From: an uncultured Alphaproteobacteria bacterium
GTDB taxonomy: Bacteria; Pseudomonadota; Alphaproteobacteria; Rhodobacterales; Rhodobacteraceae
Direction of reading: 5' to 3'
Assembly (NCBI GenBank): GCA_902531755.1
Contig: CACAFI010000004.1
Location: 1-62,593, forward strand
DNA: 62,593 nt
A program made the position numbers and the translations under genes. Position 1 is the stretch's first letter. Every line of letters begins with the position of its first letter. The notes beneath the pieces were generated by a model. That model did not search any database, had not been told where the DNA came from, and saw only the letters and a list, made by a program, of their open reading frames with translations. Of this stretch, positions 27,579 through 36,649 are shown in pieces.

Positions 27579-28319
27579 ATGCTACAAATTAAAAATATTG
27601 GAAAAAATTTTGGTGGTGTTAAAGCAGTTGATGACCTGTCTTTTAATGTTGAAAAGGGAGAGATCGTTGGATTAATAGGTCCAAATGGATCTGGAAAAAG
27701 TACCACTATAAATTTAATTTGTGGTGTTTTTCCTGTTGACTTGGGTAGCATCTCTGTGGATAACCAAAACATCAGTAGGCTTCCTACTCATGAACGAGTA
27801 GCAAGTGGCATTTCGAGAACCTTTCAAAACATACGATTATTCAAAGATTTAAGTGTGTGGCAAAATGTATGGGTGGCTTTACAACAGGATAGCATTCAAA
27901 GTGCAGGATGGATGCAAGAATGGTTTGGTAATTCCAAATTCCAGAAAGAGAAAATTAAGGAAATATTGGTTTTTTCTGGTTTAGGAAGTAGGTTTAACGA
28001 CTTGGCCGGAAATTTGTCATTTGGCGAACAACGAAGACTTGAGTTGGCAAGAGCGATTGCTTCTAAGCCCAAGTTGATATTATTAGATGAACCTGCAGCT
28101 GGAATGAATTCTGATGAGGTTGCTGACTTAAGGCAAAGAATCTTAGATCTTAAAAAACTAGGTCTTACCGTTTTGTTGGTAGAGCATGTTATGGAGCTCG
28201 TAATGAACGTAGTTGACAGAATTGTTGTACTCAATTTTGGAAAAAAAATTGCCGAGGGGAGTCCTGAAAACATACAAAATAACGAAGATGTTCAAAAAGC
28301 ATATTTGGGTGGTGCCTAG
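27579..28319 (+). CDS. livG: Liv ABC transporter ATP-binding protein, LivG type
   Basis: A 246-residue ATPase with Walker A GPNGSGKSTT, LivG segment RTFQNIRLF, signature NLSFGEQRRLELARA, Walker B LILLDEPAAGMN and H-loop VEHVM. All catalytic elements are intact, in contrast to the ATPases of the second set downstream. Confidence 0.92.
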   Translation: MLQIKNIGKNFGGVKAVDDLSFNVEKGEIVGLIGPNGSGKSTTINLICGVFPVDLGSISVDNQNISRLPTHERVASGISRTFQNIRLFKDLSVWQNVWVALQQDSIQSAGWMQEWFGNSKFQKEKIKEILVFSGLGSRFNDLAGNLSFGEQRRLELARAIASKPKLILLDEPAAGMNSDEVADLRQRILDLKKLGLTVLLVEHVMELVMNVVDRIVVLNFGKKIAEGSPENIQNNEDVQKAYLGGA

Positions 28320-28321
28320 TT

Positions 28322-29056
28322 ATGGCAGAGAAAAAAATATTAGAAGTCGAAGGTCTTGAAACTTCCTACGACATGATTAAAGCCCTTAAGGGAGTGAGCC
28401 TCTCTGCATTATCTGGAAAATTAACCTGCATACTAGGACCAAATGGTGCAGGAAAGTCGACGCTTCTATTTACATTAGCGGGTATCCTTAATTCTGACCG
28501 AGGCAAAGTGATTTTTGACGGTGAAGATATCACCAATCAAAAAACTAGCGATCTTGTAGAGAAAGGTCTAGCGCTTGTACCAGAAAATAGATTAATTTTT
28601 CCGCATCTGACAGTTAAAGAGAACTTGCTAGCTGGTGCATATTCACGTTTAGCTAAAGAACGGGAAAAAGTTGAGCAAGATATATCCGCAATGTACGCGC
28701 GTTTCCCAGTTCTCAAAGAAAGAAGCAGTCAGCTAGGTGGTACCATGTCAGGCGGAGAGCAGCAAATGCTATCTGTTGCAAGAGCACTTATGTCCAAGCC
28801 CAAGCTCCTTCTCATGGATGAGCCTTCGGTTGGTCTCGCACCAATGATTGTTAATGAAATATTTGCAATAATCAAGCAATTAAACGCTGAAGGGATTTCA
28901 ATTGTATTAGTTGAGCAAAATGCCTCAAAAGCTCTAGAAATTGGAGATTATTTTTATTTGCTTGATCAGGGAAAGCAAATTTTCGGTGGTTCAAGGGAAG
29001 CCATATTAAAGGAAAATATTATTAAGAAGGCATACTTAGGCGAAAGCGCTGGATAA
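28322..29056 (+). CDS. livF: Liv ABC transporter ATP-binding protein, LivF type
   Basis: A 244-residue ATPase. Walker A GPNGAGKSTL, PENRLIF Q-loop segment, signature MSGGEQQMLSVARAL, Walker B LLLMDEPSVGL and VEQNA are all canonical. It starts two bases after livG. It completes the first H-M-G-F set of this double operon. Confidence 0.92.
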   Translation: MAEKKILEVEGLETSYDMIKALKGVSLSALSGKLTCILGPNGAGKSTLLFTLAGILNSDRGKVIFDGEDITNQKTSDLVEKGLALVPENRLIFPHLTVKENLLAGAYSRLAKEREKVEQDISAMYARFPVLKERSSQLGGTMSGGEQQMLSVARALMSKPKLLLMDEPSVGLAPMIVNEIFAIIKQLNAEGISIVLVEQNASKALEIGDYFYLLDQGKQIFGGSREAILKENIIKKAYLGESAG

Positions 29057-29067
29057 AACAGAAGAAA

Positions 29068-29964
29068 ATGGAATACATTCAAATTTCTATAGATGGCATT
29101 TTGTATGGATCCTCTTATTCTTTAATTGCCTTAGGTTTTTCATTGGTATTTGGCGTTATGCGCAGAATCAACCTAGCTTATGGATCAAGTCTATTGTTAG
29201 GTGTCGCAATAGCACTTTGGGTAGAAAACAAGCTTAATATCAGCATAATATTTTTCATTCCAATTGTTTTATTCTTTTGTAGTTTGTCTAATCTATATGT
29301 AGAGCGTTTTTGTTTTGCGCCCCATAACACTAAAGCGGGTGTAGTTGTTTCAATGATCTCTAGTTTTGCTATTTGGATGCAACTCGATGAGATAAGCGCT
29401 CAACTTCTACCTGATAGAACACATTCGTTCCCGTCTCTGGAAATTTCGACATTTGAGTTTGGGGGGATTTTTTTTAGAGGTGACCAGATTTTGAATATAT
29501 TTGTTGCATTTATTATATCGGCTATTTTGTTTCTGGTAGTATATAAAACTAGGTATGGCATAGTATTAAGAGCTGTTTCGAATTCAGCGGATACCGCAAA
29601 GCTTATGGGTTGTAATACAAACCTTGTTAATTCTTTGACATTTATAGTGGCTGGAGTTCTCGGCGGTATCGCAGCATTTTTGGTGTTATCAACAGAGTCC
29701 CAAGTGACACCGCTATTTGGCTTCTGGTGTACTGTCAAAGGATTGGTTGCGATGATGATAGGAGGACTAGGCTCTCTGACTGGAGCTTTCTGGGGAGGAT
29801 TGTTGCTCGGATTATTAGAAGCGCATTTTTCATACCAATTCGGTCCGGTTTTTAGAGAAATCACTACTTTTTCCATTTTATTAATCGTTTTGATAATTCG
29901 GCCAGGAGGATTAATGGGTGTCAATATCTACAAAGATCTCAAATCTAGAGATGAAAGAATATAA
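29068..29964 (+). CDS. Second-set Liv-type permease (LivH-like)
   Basis: A 298-residue membrane protein. SIDGILYGSSYSLIALGFSL and MIGGLGSLTGAFWGG are LivH-like, and the coupling loop is RAVSNSADTAKLMGCN. It begins 11 bases after livF and is followed without a gap by another LivM-like permease. No separate binding protein is encoded in this second set, so it may share the one at 24446 or use one encoded elsewhere. Confidence 0.88.
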   Translation: MEYIQISIDGILYGSSYSLIALGFSLVFGVMRRINLAYGSSLLLGVAIALWVENKLNISIIFFIPIVLFFCSLSNLYVERFCFAPHNTKAGVVVSMISSFAIWMQLDEISAQLLPDRTHSFPSLEISTFEFGGIFFRGDQILNIFVAFIISAILFLVVYKTRYGIVLRAVSNSADTAKLMGCNTNLVNSLTFIVAGVLGGIAAFLVLSTESQVTPLFGFWCTVKGLVAMMIGGLGSLTGAFWGGLLLGLLEAHFSYQFGPVFREITTFSILLIVLIIRPGGLMGVNIYKDLKSRDERI

Positions 29965-30867
29965 ATGTCTTTATACATAGTAACAATCTTGACAAATATG
30001 ACTTTAATTTCTTTCATAGCCATTTCTGCATATCTAATTTTGATTGTAGGTGAGGTTTCTTTTGGGCAACAGGCATTTTTTGGAATTGGGGCTTACATGA
30101 CAGCAACCTCGACCGCTTTGCTTGGCCTAGACATAGTGGTTGCTTTGTGTTTAGCGTTTATAGTAAGTGCTCTTTTTGCGCTAGTCTTAAGTTTCTTAAC
30201 TGTACGGTTATCTGGCTTGTATTTTGCGGTTGCCAGTCTATCTTTTGCTGAATTATTAAGACTGTCTCTATATAAGGTAGATTACACTGTTGAAACAAAT
30301 TCTGGTACCGTAGGTCCAAATGGCCCTGAGGGATTTCAAAACATTCGTTGGATTTTTGAAAATAACATTTCTCCTGAAAATTTCCTGGTTATCGCTTTAT
30401 CAAGTCTTTTGGCTTTAATAATATCTTTAATATTTATGGAAAATTCAAAGTTATTCAAAAATGCCAGATTGGTAGGAAAAGACCAAATAGTTGCTCAGTC
30501 TATTGGGATCAGACCATTTTTTTATCGGGTGAGTTTCATTACTTTGGCTGGAGGAGTAGCTGGTTTTGGAGGCGGCTTATTTGCTTTATTTAACACTTAT
30601 ATTGAGCCCTCTATGTTTGGAATTATGCTTGGAGTTCACGGATTAGCTTACTCTATAATTGGAGGCTTAGGCTACCCTTTGGGCCCTTTAATAGGAGTTT
30701 TTATTGATATTGGTTTATTGGAAAGTGTTCGTTTTTTATCAGAGTATCGAATGATTTTATTTGGAGGTTTAGTTGCAGCTATTTTAATTATTTTTCCAGA
30801 GGGGATTATAAGTCCTCGGCTCGTAAGTAGAATAAAGCGTAAATTAGTGGAAAAGAATAATGCTTGA
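29965..30867 (+). CDS. Second-set Liv-type permease (LivM-like)
   Basis: A 300-residue membrane protein with ILIVGEVSFGQQAFFGIGAY and LSGLYFAVASLSFAELL (LivM features), and SIIGGLGYPLGPLIG near the C-terminus. The coupling loop is RLVGKDQIVAQSIGIR. It overlaps the next ATPase gene by 8 bp, indicating coupled translation. Confidence 0.88.
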   Translation: MSLYIVTILTNMTLISFIAISAYLILIVGEVSFGQQAFFGIGAYMTATSTALLGLDIVVALCLAFIVSALFALVLSFLTVRLSGLYFAVASLSFAELLRLSLYKVDYTVETNSGTVGPNGPEGFQNIRWIFENNISPENFLVIALSSLLALIISLIFMENSKLFKNARLVGKDQIVAQSIGIRPFFYRVSFITLAGGVAGFGGGLFALFNTYIEPSMFGIMLGVHGLAYSIIGGLGYPLGPLIGVFIDIGLLESVRFLSEYRMILFGGLVAAILIIFPEGIISPRLVSRIKRKLVEKNNA

Positions 30868-31495
30868 GCTGAAGGGTTTAAAGAAGCTATTCGATGGAAT
30901 TTCTGTGTTAAATGGTGTCGATATTTCGTTCCAACAAGGCAGCAAGATTGGCTTATCCGGTGGAAATGGAACTGGAAAATCAACCCTCTTAAATATTGCG
31001 ACTGGTTTCTTAACTCCAGAAGAGGGAGCAATAATTTTAAATGGAGATAATATAACTCATTTCGAGGCGTGGAAACTCTCTAGATTAGGGGTAAAGAGAA
31101 CTTTTCAAAAGGTCAGATTTAACGATGCTTTAATCCTGAAAGAGCAATTGTATACAAGTGATAAAATTATTAAGAGAAATCTACATATGCTTGAGGGTGC
31201 CGGAATAATTGACTACTTATATTCTTTTCCAAATGAGGTTCCATTACCCATACTAAGAAAAATAGAGGTTATAAGAGCATTGTTGGATCGTCCAAAATAT
31301 CTTTTTTTAGATGAACCTTCTGCTGGGATGGCAGCAACAGATTTGAATGATTTCGGAGAGTTTTTAAAAGATTATATAGACATGGAAACTTGTTTGGTAG
31401 TTGTAGAACATCGAATGGAGCTGATGAGAAAAATTGATGCTAACATATGTGAGCTTCGAGATGGCAAACTTGTTACTGGAAATATTATGATATGA
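30860..31495 (+). CDS. Second-set LivG-like ABC ATPase, short with degenerate signature
   Basis: A 211-residue ABC ATPase, about 35 residues shorter than its homologue at 27579. Walker A is GGNGTGKST, the LivG-like segment is KRTFQKVRF, and Walker B is YLFLDEPSAGMA with H-loop VEHRM. The ABC signature is not recognisable: the expected place reads NEVPLPILRKIEVIRAL. The missing length is mainly in the helical domain. It may form an asymmetric pair with the LivF-like protein encoded next, leaving only one canonical ATP site. Confidence 0.85.
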   Translation: MLELKGLKKLFDGISVLNGVDISFQQGSKIGLSGGNGTGKSTLLNIATGFLTPEEGAIILNGDNITHFEAWKLSRLGVKRTFQKVRFNDALILKEQLYTSDKIIKRNLHMLEGAGIIDYLYSFPNEVPLPILRKIEVIRALLDRPKYLFLDEPSAGMAATDLNDFGEFLKDYIDMETCLVVVEHRMELMRKIDANICELRDGKLVTGNIMI

Positions 31496-32100
31496 TCGAT
31501 GTACAAAACCTTTCTATACGCTTTGGTAGTCATTTAGTAATTGATAATTTAAGTTTTTCATTAGACTGCGGCACTGATATGATTATTTTAGGGCATCATG
31601 GAGCTGGTAAAACAAGCATTTTAAATTGGATCTTTGGAAAAGTTAAAGGTTCCGGAAAATTGATTGTTGATCAGGTAAAAATTTCAAATCCAACTTCTAA
31701 AAAGCTATTGAAGAGTGGCGTATGCCTAGTTCCCGAGGAGGGATGCGTATTCCCTGATCTGACTGTTCGAGAAAATCTATTATTTAGCAAGGCACTAGTA
31801 AATAATGATAATCCTATTCCCACAAATGAGGGATTATTTAAAAAACTTTATCATCTTATGGACTCAAAAGCCTATTCGCTTAGTGGTGGACAAACAAGAA
31901 TGCTCTCCATTTTGATGGGAATGGTTAGAAAGCCAAAATATTTATTTTTGGATGAACCTTTTGCTGGACTATCCAAAGATGCCATAGACATATTTATGCA
32001 ACAACTAAAAATCTTAAAGGTGAGAAATGTAGGAGTGATTATCACTGGAGAATTTGACAATATTCAATATTCAGAGTTTAATCAAGTAATTAAACTGTGA
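31492..32100 (+). CDS. Second-set LivF-like ABC ATPase, short
   Basis: A 202-residue ABC ATPase overlapping the previous gene by 4 bp. Walker A is atypical (GHHGAGKTS), but the signature YSLSGGQTRMLS and Walker B YLFLDEPFAGLS are normal. The LivF Q-loop-like VPEEGCVFPDL is present. In place of the H-loop/VEQN it has VGVIITGEFDN, so the switch residue is lost. The protein ends early compared with LivF (about 240). Confidence 0.85.
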   Translation: MIDVQNLSIRFGSHLVIDNLSFSLDCGTDMIILGHHGAGKTSILNWIFGKVKGSGKLIVDQVKISNPTSKKLLKSGVCLVPEEGCVFPDLTVRENLLFSKALVNNDNPIPTNEGLFKKLYHLMDSKAYSLSGGQTRMLSILMGMVRKPKYLFLDEPFAGLSKDAIDIFMQQLKILKVRNVGVIITGEFDNIQYSEFNQVIKL

Positions 32101-32107
32101 GGAAAAG

Positions 32108-32563
32108 ATGGAAAAGGTGTTTTTCTCTTGTATTTTTTATGTATTATTGGCGAGTATAGCCCCTACCGTTCTGTATCCCATGCAGACAAAATCACAAACT
32201 GAGTGCACTGCTACATCTAAAAAATTTCAATACGATTGCAACGTTTCATTTTTCCACAAAAAAGACCCTATGAGCGGATATTCCGGAATTGTTGGAGCAA
32301 AAATGCCCTCTATGGCTATGGCCCATAATGTTAAACCCGTAAAATTTTCTGAAAAAGAGGGAATGGCGGGTCATTATGAATTTACAATTCAATTAGAAAT
32401 GCTTGGTGAGTGGATGTTTCAATATGATATCTCTACGCCAAAAAGGGATAGGGTAATGGAAAAGTTGATTTTTGATAAAACTAAGTCCATCGCTTCTGAT
32501 AAAAAACACAAGCATTCCCATCATAAACATTCTGATCACAAACACTCAGGGCATGATCATTAA
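32108..32563 (+). CDS. Secreted YtkA/FixH-like domain protein with histidine-rich tail
   Basis: A 151-residue protein with an N-terminal signal-like segment (about residues 1-24). A beta-rich middle contains AKMPSMAMAHNV and GHYEFTIQLEMLGEWMFQYD, a pattern like YtkA/FixH-type domains linked to copper handling. The last about 20 residues are Lys/His repeats (KHSHHKHSDHKHSGHDH), a likely metal-binding tail. It starts seven bases after the second LivF-like gene, so it is probably the last gene of the transporter operon. This suggests the second set may transport a metal complex, but that is inference. Confidence 0.65.
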   Translation: MEKVFFSCIFYVLLASIAPTVLYPMQTKSQTECTATSKKFQYDCNVSFFHKKDPMSGYSGIVGAKMPSMAMAHNVKPVKFSEKEGMAGHYEFTIQLEMLGEWMFQYDISTPKRDRVMEKLIFDKTKSIASDKKHKHSHHKHSDHKHSGHDH

Positions 32564-32600
32564 TCTCTTTTTAAATTTAAATCGTTATTTGATTTAAGAT

Positions 32601-33230
32601 ATGGCTAGAGATGGATTGAAAAATTATGAGAAACTAGATTTAAATGATGCTAAAAATGATAATAGTTTGACCAAGGTCTATAGAGATTGGGCAAAGAAAT
32701 ATGATTATGATAATGACTACGTTCTTGGTACTGTTTCGCAGTCAAAAAGTGTGAATCTTTTATCAACAAGACTTAAAAACAAAACGGCTAAAATTATTGA
32801 TGTAGGATGTGGTACAGGTTTAGTTGGTGAGAAATTGAAGGCAAAAGACTTCATTTATTTCGATGGGATTGATATTTCAAAAGATATGTTGTCAATAGCA
32901 AAGTCTAGAGGGTACAGAAACTTATTTTTAGGAAGTTTGAACAAGAAATTACCTTTATTAGATAATGCTTATGATACTGCTATGTGCGTGGGTGTTTTTA
33001 CGCACGGCCATGTATCTTCTGACGGATTTAACGAGCTTTGTCGAATAGTTAAACCTGGTGGATACGTGTGTTTTACAATAAACGAAGGGGTGTTTGAGAA
33101 ATATGGGTTTAAAGAGATGATAACAGAGTTTCAATTAAATAAGGCGTGGGAAGTAATTTCGTTATATAAAGATGACTATATGACTTTAGAAAATGTCAAA
33201 GGATATTATTGCTTGGCATTGGTCCAGTAA
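32601..33230 (+). CDS. Class I SAM-dependent methyltransferase
   Basis: A 209-residue Rossmann-fold methyltransferase. Motif I is IIDVGCGTGLVGEKL, followed by FDGIDISKDMLSIAKSRGY, and MCVGVFTHGHV in motif IV position. The N-terminal YRDWAKKYDYDNDY is common to Williams-Beuren-type/UbiE-like small-molecule methyltransferases. The acceptor is unknown. It is convergent with dddQ. Confidence 0.85.
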   Translation: MARDGLKNYEKLDLNDAKNDNSLTKVYRDWAKKYDYDNDYVLGTVSQSKSVNLLSTRLKNKTAKIIDVGCGTGLVGEKLKAKDFIYFDGIDISKDMLSIAKSRGYRNLFLGSLNKKLPLLDNAYDTAMCVGVFTHGHVSSDGFNELCRIVKPGGYVCFTINEGVFEKYGFKEMITEFQLNKAWEVISLYKDDYMTLENVKGYYCLALVQ

Positions 33231-33244
33231 TAGAAAAAAGAAGG

Positions 33245-33814
33245 CTATTCATCAATTTTGGCTAACTGATTTAAACCATTTCCTCTCCAAAGAATAAAAG
33301 CGAGCATTGGCTCCTCAAGAGTATCCATTGAATGACTTTCCCAACTTTTGTGAATCTGTGTATCACCGGCCTTTAAAATTTTTTTCATGGTTTTAGTTCT
33401 AAATCGCGCTTTGCCCCCGAGAATATAATACATCTCTTCAGCCTCATGACTGTGCCATTTATAATTTAGGTGCTCCCCCCAATAGCATATAAAAACGCGT
33501 ATTTTCTCAGCATAAAAATGCCCTTTGGGTCCTATAAGCTCAAAATAGCAATGGCGATTTGAAAAATCCTCTCCCACTTCAGAAGTAGAGTAAGTTTGTA
33601 GCCAGCTTGCCTCATTTGCATGGTTTTTTATAGCTCTTATCAAAGGCATATTTTCCTTAGATGCGTGATAATTTGCTTTTGTTACCAATGAAGATCCAAT
33701 GGTCGTGGTGGGACGTAGATTATTACTTCGTAAGGAGCCTTCAATTTGGCAAAAATTAATCAATTCTGAATTAGCTTCCCATACCACTTTAGCTTGCTCA
33801 AGAACTTGATACAT
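33245..33814 (-). CDS. dddQ: DMSP lyase, DddQ-type cupin
   Basis: A 189-residue cupin that would cleave dimethylsulfoniopropionate to dimethyl sulfide and acrylate. The metal and catalytic pattern is complete: Y118 (NYKW), H123, E127 and Y129 in HSHEAEEMYY, and H161 in SWESHSM. From memory, Ruegeria DddQ uses Tyr120, His125, Glu129, Tyr131 and His163, so all five are present with a constant shift of two. The C-terminal LAFILWRGNGL is also typical. It is a single gene, convergent with the methyltransferase and divergent from the haloalkane dehalogenase. Confidence 0.82.
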   Translation of the reverse strand: MYQVLEQAKVVWEANSELINFCQIEGSLRSNNLRPTTTIGSSLVTKANYHASKENMPLIRAIKNHANEASWLQTYSTSEVGEDFSNRHCYFELIGPKGHFYAEKIRVFICYWGEHLNYKWHSHEAEEMYYILGGKARFRTKTMKKILKAGDTQIHKSWESHSMDTLEEPMLAFILWRGNGLNQLAKIDE

Positions 33815-33930
33815 TAGTAACTCTCATTAAATCTTATCCATCATAATATTTTATAAGATCAAATAAAAGTTGTAACACTTCTATATAATTACTACCCTTA
33901 GGTATTAATTTTGAACTTGGAGCTATTCTA

Positions 33931-34821
33931 ATGAGTTTAAGTACTAAACCTTACGCTAATAAAAAAACAATGGTTATAAATGACAAGGTAATGTCTTACA
34001 TTGATGAAGGAGAGGGCGATGCCATAATTTTTCAGCATGGTAATCCTACATCTTCTTATCTATGGAGAAATATAATGCCTCATATGGAAGGGCAGGGAAG
34101 GCTCATTGCATGCGATTTGATCGGTATGGGTGACTCTGAAAAGCTATCGAGTTCAGGTCCAGATAGTTATACTTACTTTGAGCAACGCGACTTTCTTTTT
34201 CAATTACTCGAAAAACTAAATATTGGAAATAATGTCATTTTCGTAATTCATGATTGGGGATCAGCTTTAGGATTTGATTGGTCCTATCAAAATCAGGAAA
34301 GAGTCCAAGGTATTGCATATATGGAAGCAATTGTAAGACCGGTTTCTTGGGATGAGTGGCCAGAAAATGCTACTAGGGTATTTCAAGGTTTTAGATCCGA
34401 TGCTGGAGAAAGTATGGTACTTGAAAAAAATATTTTTATTGAGAGAGTTCTACCTTCAACAATTATGCGTGAATTGGCAGATGAAGAAATGAACGAGTAT
34501 AGGCGTCCTTTTTTAAATTCAGGCGAAGACCGAAGGCCTACTTTATCTTGGCCACGCCAAATACCGATCGAGGGAGAACCAAAAGAGGTCGTTGAAGTTG
34601 TGCAAAATTATAGTGAATGGCTGTCTTCCAATGATTTACCAAAGCTATTTATAAACGCTGACCCAGGTTCGATACTTATCGGCAATCAAAGAGATTTTTG
34701 TCGCTCATGGCCAAATCAAACTGAAGTGACAGTTGAGGGACTGCATTTCCTGCAGGAAGATTCGCCTGAAGAAATAGGCAAAGCAATTTCAAGTTTCGTT
34801 TCTCAGTTGAGAGGTAATTGA
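33931..34821 (+). CDS. Haloalkane dehalogenase, LinB-type (HLD-II)
   Basis: An alpha/beta hydrolase of exactly 296 residues, the length of LinB. It hydrolyses carbon-halogen bonds to alcohol and halide. Nucleophile D108 and halide-binding W109 are in [12 protein letters not shown]38 in QHGNPTSSY, the acid E132 in YMEAI, and H272 in [10 protein letters not shown]. These positions coincide with LinB numbering. The cap domain spans about residues 135-215. It may act on marine halocarbons. The ATG is at 33931. The HD-protein gene follows 24 bp downstream. Confidence 0.92.
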   Translation: MSLSTKPYANKKTMVINDKVMSYIDEGEGDAIIFQHGNPTSSYLWRNIMPHMEGQGRLIACDLIGMGDSEKLSSSGPDSYTYFEQRDFLFQLLEKLNIGNNVIFVIHDWGSALGFDWSYQNQERVQGIAYMEAIVRPVSWDEWPENATRVFQGFRSDAGESMVLEKNIFIERVLPSTIMRELADEEMNEYRRPFLNSGEDRRPTLSWPRQIPIEGEPKEVVEVVQNYSEWLSSNDLPKLFINADPGSILIGNQRDFCRSWPNQTEVTVEGLHFLQEDSPEEIGKAISSFVSQLRGN

Positions 34822-34845
34822 AAAAAAGCTTTGTGACTATAAATA

Positions 34846-35451
34846 ATGACAAAAGAAATTGAAAAGGTAAGTTTTACTCAAATGAAAGATGGTAATTTTG
34901 AAGATTACCAAATCCTAAAAAAATTAGAAAAACCTTATTTAAATCTAACAGCTAACCGAATAATTGATGAGCTTAAAAGACAGGGTGAGTCAACTCTTGA
35001 AGGTTATCGAATTACCCGGCTAGATCATGGTTTGCAGTCTGCAACTAGGGCTGAGGCAGATGGTGTAGATATTGATTGGATTGTAGGGACATTATTGCAC
35101 GATATTGGAGATGGCTTGGCCCCACAAAATCATGATAAGTTTTCTGCTGAAGTGATTAGACCTTTTGTTCGTTGGGAAGTTACCTGGACAGTCGCGCATC
35201 ATGGTATTTTTCAAATGATTTATTATGCGCATCATTATGGATGGGATAAAGATGCAAGAGACAGATACAAAGACCATCCTTGTTTTGATATGTGTTCAAA
35301 GTTTTGTGAGAGATGGGATCAAAAATCTTTTGATCCTGATTATCCTTCAAAGACAATAGAATATTTCGAACCTATGGTTAAGGAGGTTTTTTCTAGAAAA
35401 GCATTTTCTCCCAAAGTAATTAGAGAAAACGAAGCTATTGGATTTAACTAA
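34846..35451 (+). CDS. HD-domain protein, PhnZ/phosphohydrolase-like
   Basis: A 201-residue HD-domain protein. LDHGLQSATRAEADG, LLHDIGDGLAPQNHDKFSAE and VAHHGIFQ give the histidine and aspartate ligands of an HD metal centre. The arrangement resembles small HD oxygenases/hydrolases such as PhnZ, as well as general phosphohydrolases; I cannot tell which. It follows the haloalkane dehalogenase gene on the same strand, probably co-transcribed. Confidence 0.75.
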   Translation: MTKEIEKVSFTQMKDGNFEDYQILKKLEKPYLNLTANRIIDELKRQGESTLEGYRITRLDHGLQSATRAEADGVDIDWIVGTLLHDIGDGLAPQNHDKFSAEVIRPFVRWEVTWTVAHHGIFQMIYYAHHYGWDKDARDRYKDHPCFDMCSKFCERWDQKSFDPDYPSKTIEYFEPMVKEVFSRKAFSPKVIRENEAIGFN

Positions 35452-35510
35452 GCATTTAAATTTGGTTAATAAAATATGCATTTGGTTTATAGGGTATTTA
35501 TGAAATACTG

Positions 35511-36107
35511 TTAACTATGCATTAATTCATCTTCAACAAATTCCATTCTGTCTTTCCCCCAAAACATCTCACGACCCACAAATATACTTGGCACTCCAAA
35601 CACACCTCGTTTAATCCCATTATTCGTACTGTCGATTAATGATTTACGAATTTTATCACTTTCACATAGTTGCTCAAAATCTTCTGGATTTACGCCTAAC
35701 CTTTTCACTATTGGGGCCATTCCTGCATAAGTCTGAATTGTGGAATTGTTGTTTTCCCAATATTCACAAAAAATTGCCTCAATAAACGGGATCTCGAGTT
35801 TGAATTCACGCATTGCTAACGCACCCCTAAGTGTGCGACTTGTTTTAATTGGAAATTCGCTTGGAAAATTGAAATTTAAATTATATTTTTTGGCCCACCT
35901 TGCTAAATCTACCTTACGATTTTCAATCTTAATTGCAGGTTCTTCCATTAGCACATAGTTCCTAGATCGGAACGCGAATCCCAGATTATATGGGTGTAAA
36001 GTTAGTTCACTATTAGTCCGTTTTAAAATCGGTTTTATCAAGTGAAGCGCAAAATAGGCGTTTGTACTGCCAATATCCCAAAACATTTCAATATTTTTTT
36101 TGGTCAT
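35511..36107 (-). CDS. DsbA-fold isomerase, 2-hydroxychromene-2-carboxylate isomerase-like
   Basis: A 198-residue thioredoxin/GST-kappa fold protein. The N-terminus IEMFWDIGSTNAYFALH has the active-site serine position of HCCA isomerases, and GVFGVPSIFVGREMFWGKDR is the cis-proline segment with the family WGxDR signature. Such proteins isomerise products of polycyclic aromatic breakdown using glutathione. Many homologues have other, unknown substrates. It is followed on the same strand by no gene; RidA lies 57 bp upstream on the same strand. Confidence 0.85.
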   Translation of the reverse strand: MTKKNIEMFWDIGSTNAYFALHLIKPILKRTNSELTLHPYNLGFAFRSRNYVLMEEPAIKIENRKVDLARWAKKYNLNFNFPSEFPIKTSRTLRGALAMREFKLEIPFIEAIFCEYWENNNSTIQTYAGMAPIVKRLGVNPEDFEQLCESDKIRKSLIDSTNNGIKRGVFGVPSIFVGREMFWGKDRMEFVEDELMHS

Positions 36108-36163
36108 CCATCAATTCCTTAGCTCATAATCAAGTGAAAGCTTTTTTTGTCTTCAATTCGATA

Positions 36164-36550
36164 TTAACATGCTGCTATAAAGTCTATCTCCACAGAGGCC
36201 CCAACGGCTAAGCCCGTTACACCAATACAAGTACGTGCAGGAAGCTTATCTTTTGCAAAATATGATGCATAAACGTTATTCATTTTGTCAAAATCACCAA
36301 AGTTAACTAAATAAACTCGTGCAAAAATTACCTTATCTAGTGAGGAACCTGCTGCGTTCAAAACCTCTAATAGATTTTTCATAACCTGGTGCGTTTGTGC
36401 CTCAATCCCCCCATCAACAAGTTTAGTGTTGTCGTTTTTAAGTGTCGGCATTTGACCGGTAACAAATAAATAGTCGCCGGCACGAACAGCGTGACTAAAG
36501 GGTGCAACTTTTTGAGGTCCCGAGGAAAAAGATAAATGTTCAATGTCCAT
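36164..36550 (-). CDS. RidA/YjgF-family deaminase
   Basis: A 128-residue Rid protein that hydrolyses reactive enamine/imine intermediates to ketones and ammonia. FVTGQMPTL, VMKNLLEVLNAAGSSLDKV and the conserved arginine in LPARTCIGVTGLAVGASVEID are clear. It may assist PLP enzymes. It is divergent from the rhomboid gene. Confidence 0.88.
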   Translation of the reverse strand: MDIEHLSFSSGPQKVAPFSHAVRAGDYLFVTGQMPTLKNDNTKLVDGGIEAQTHQVMKNLLEVLNAAGSSLDKVIFARVYLVNFGDFDKMNNVYASYFAKDKLPARTCIGVTGLAVGASVEIDFIAAC

Positions 36551-36649
36551 AGCTTAGCTTAAATAGTAAATATATTTTTGTAAACTAAGACTGATCTAAA
36601 TTTTATATTGCTTGAAATAGTATATAATAGAGAAAATATTTGACAAAAA

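Noticed and set aside
29400..29924. Minus-strand frame of 174 codons inside a permease gene
   Set aside because: It is antisense to a clear LivH-like permease. Proline-rich low-complexity sequence is typical of shadow frames.
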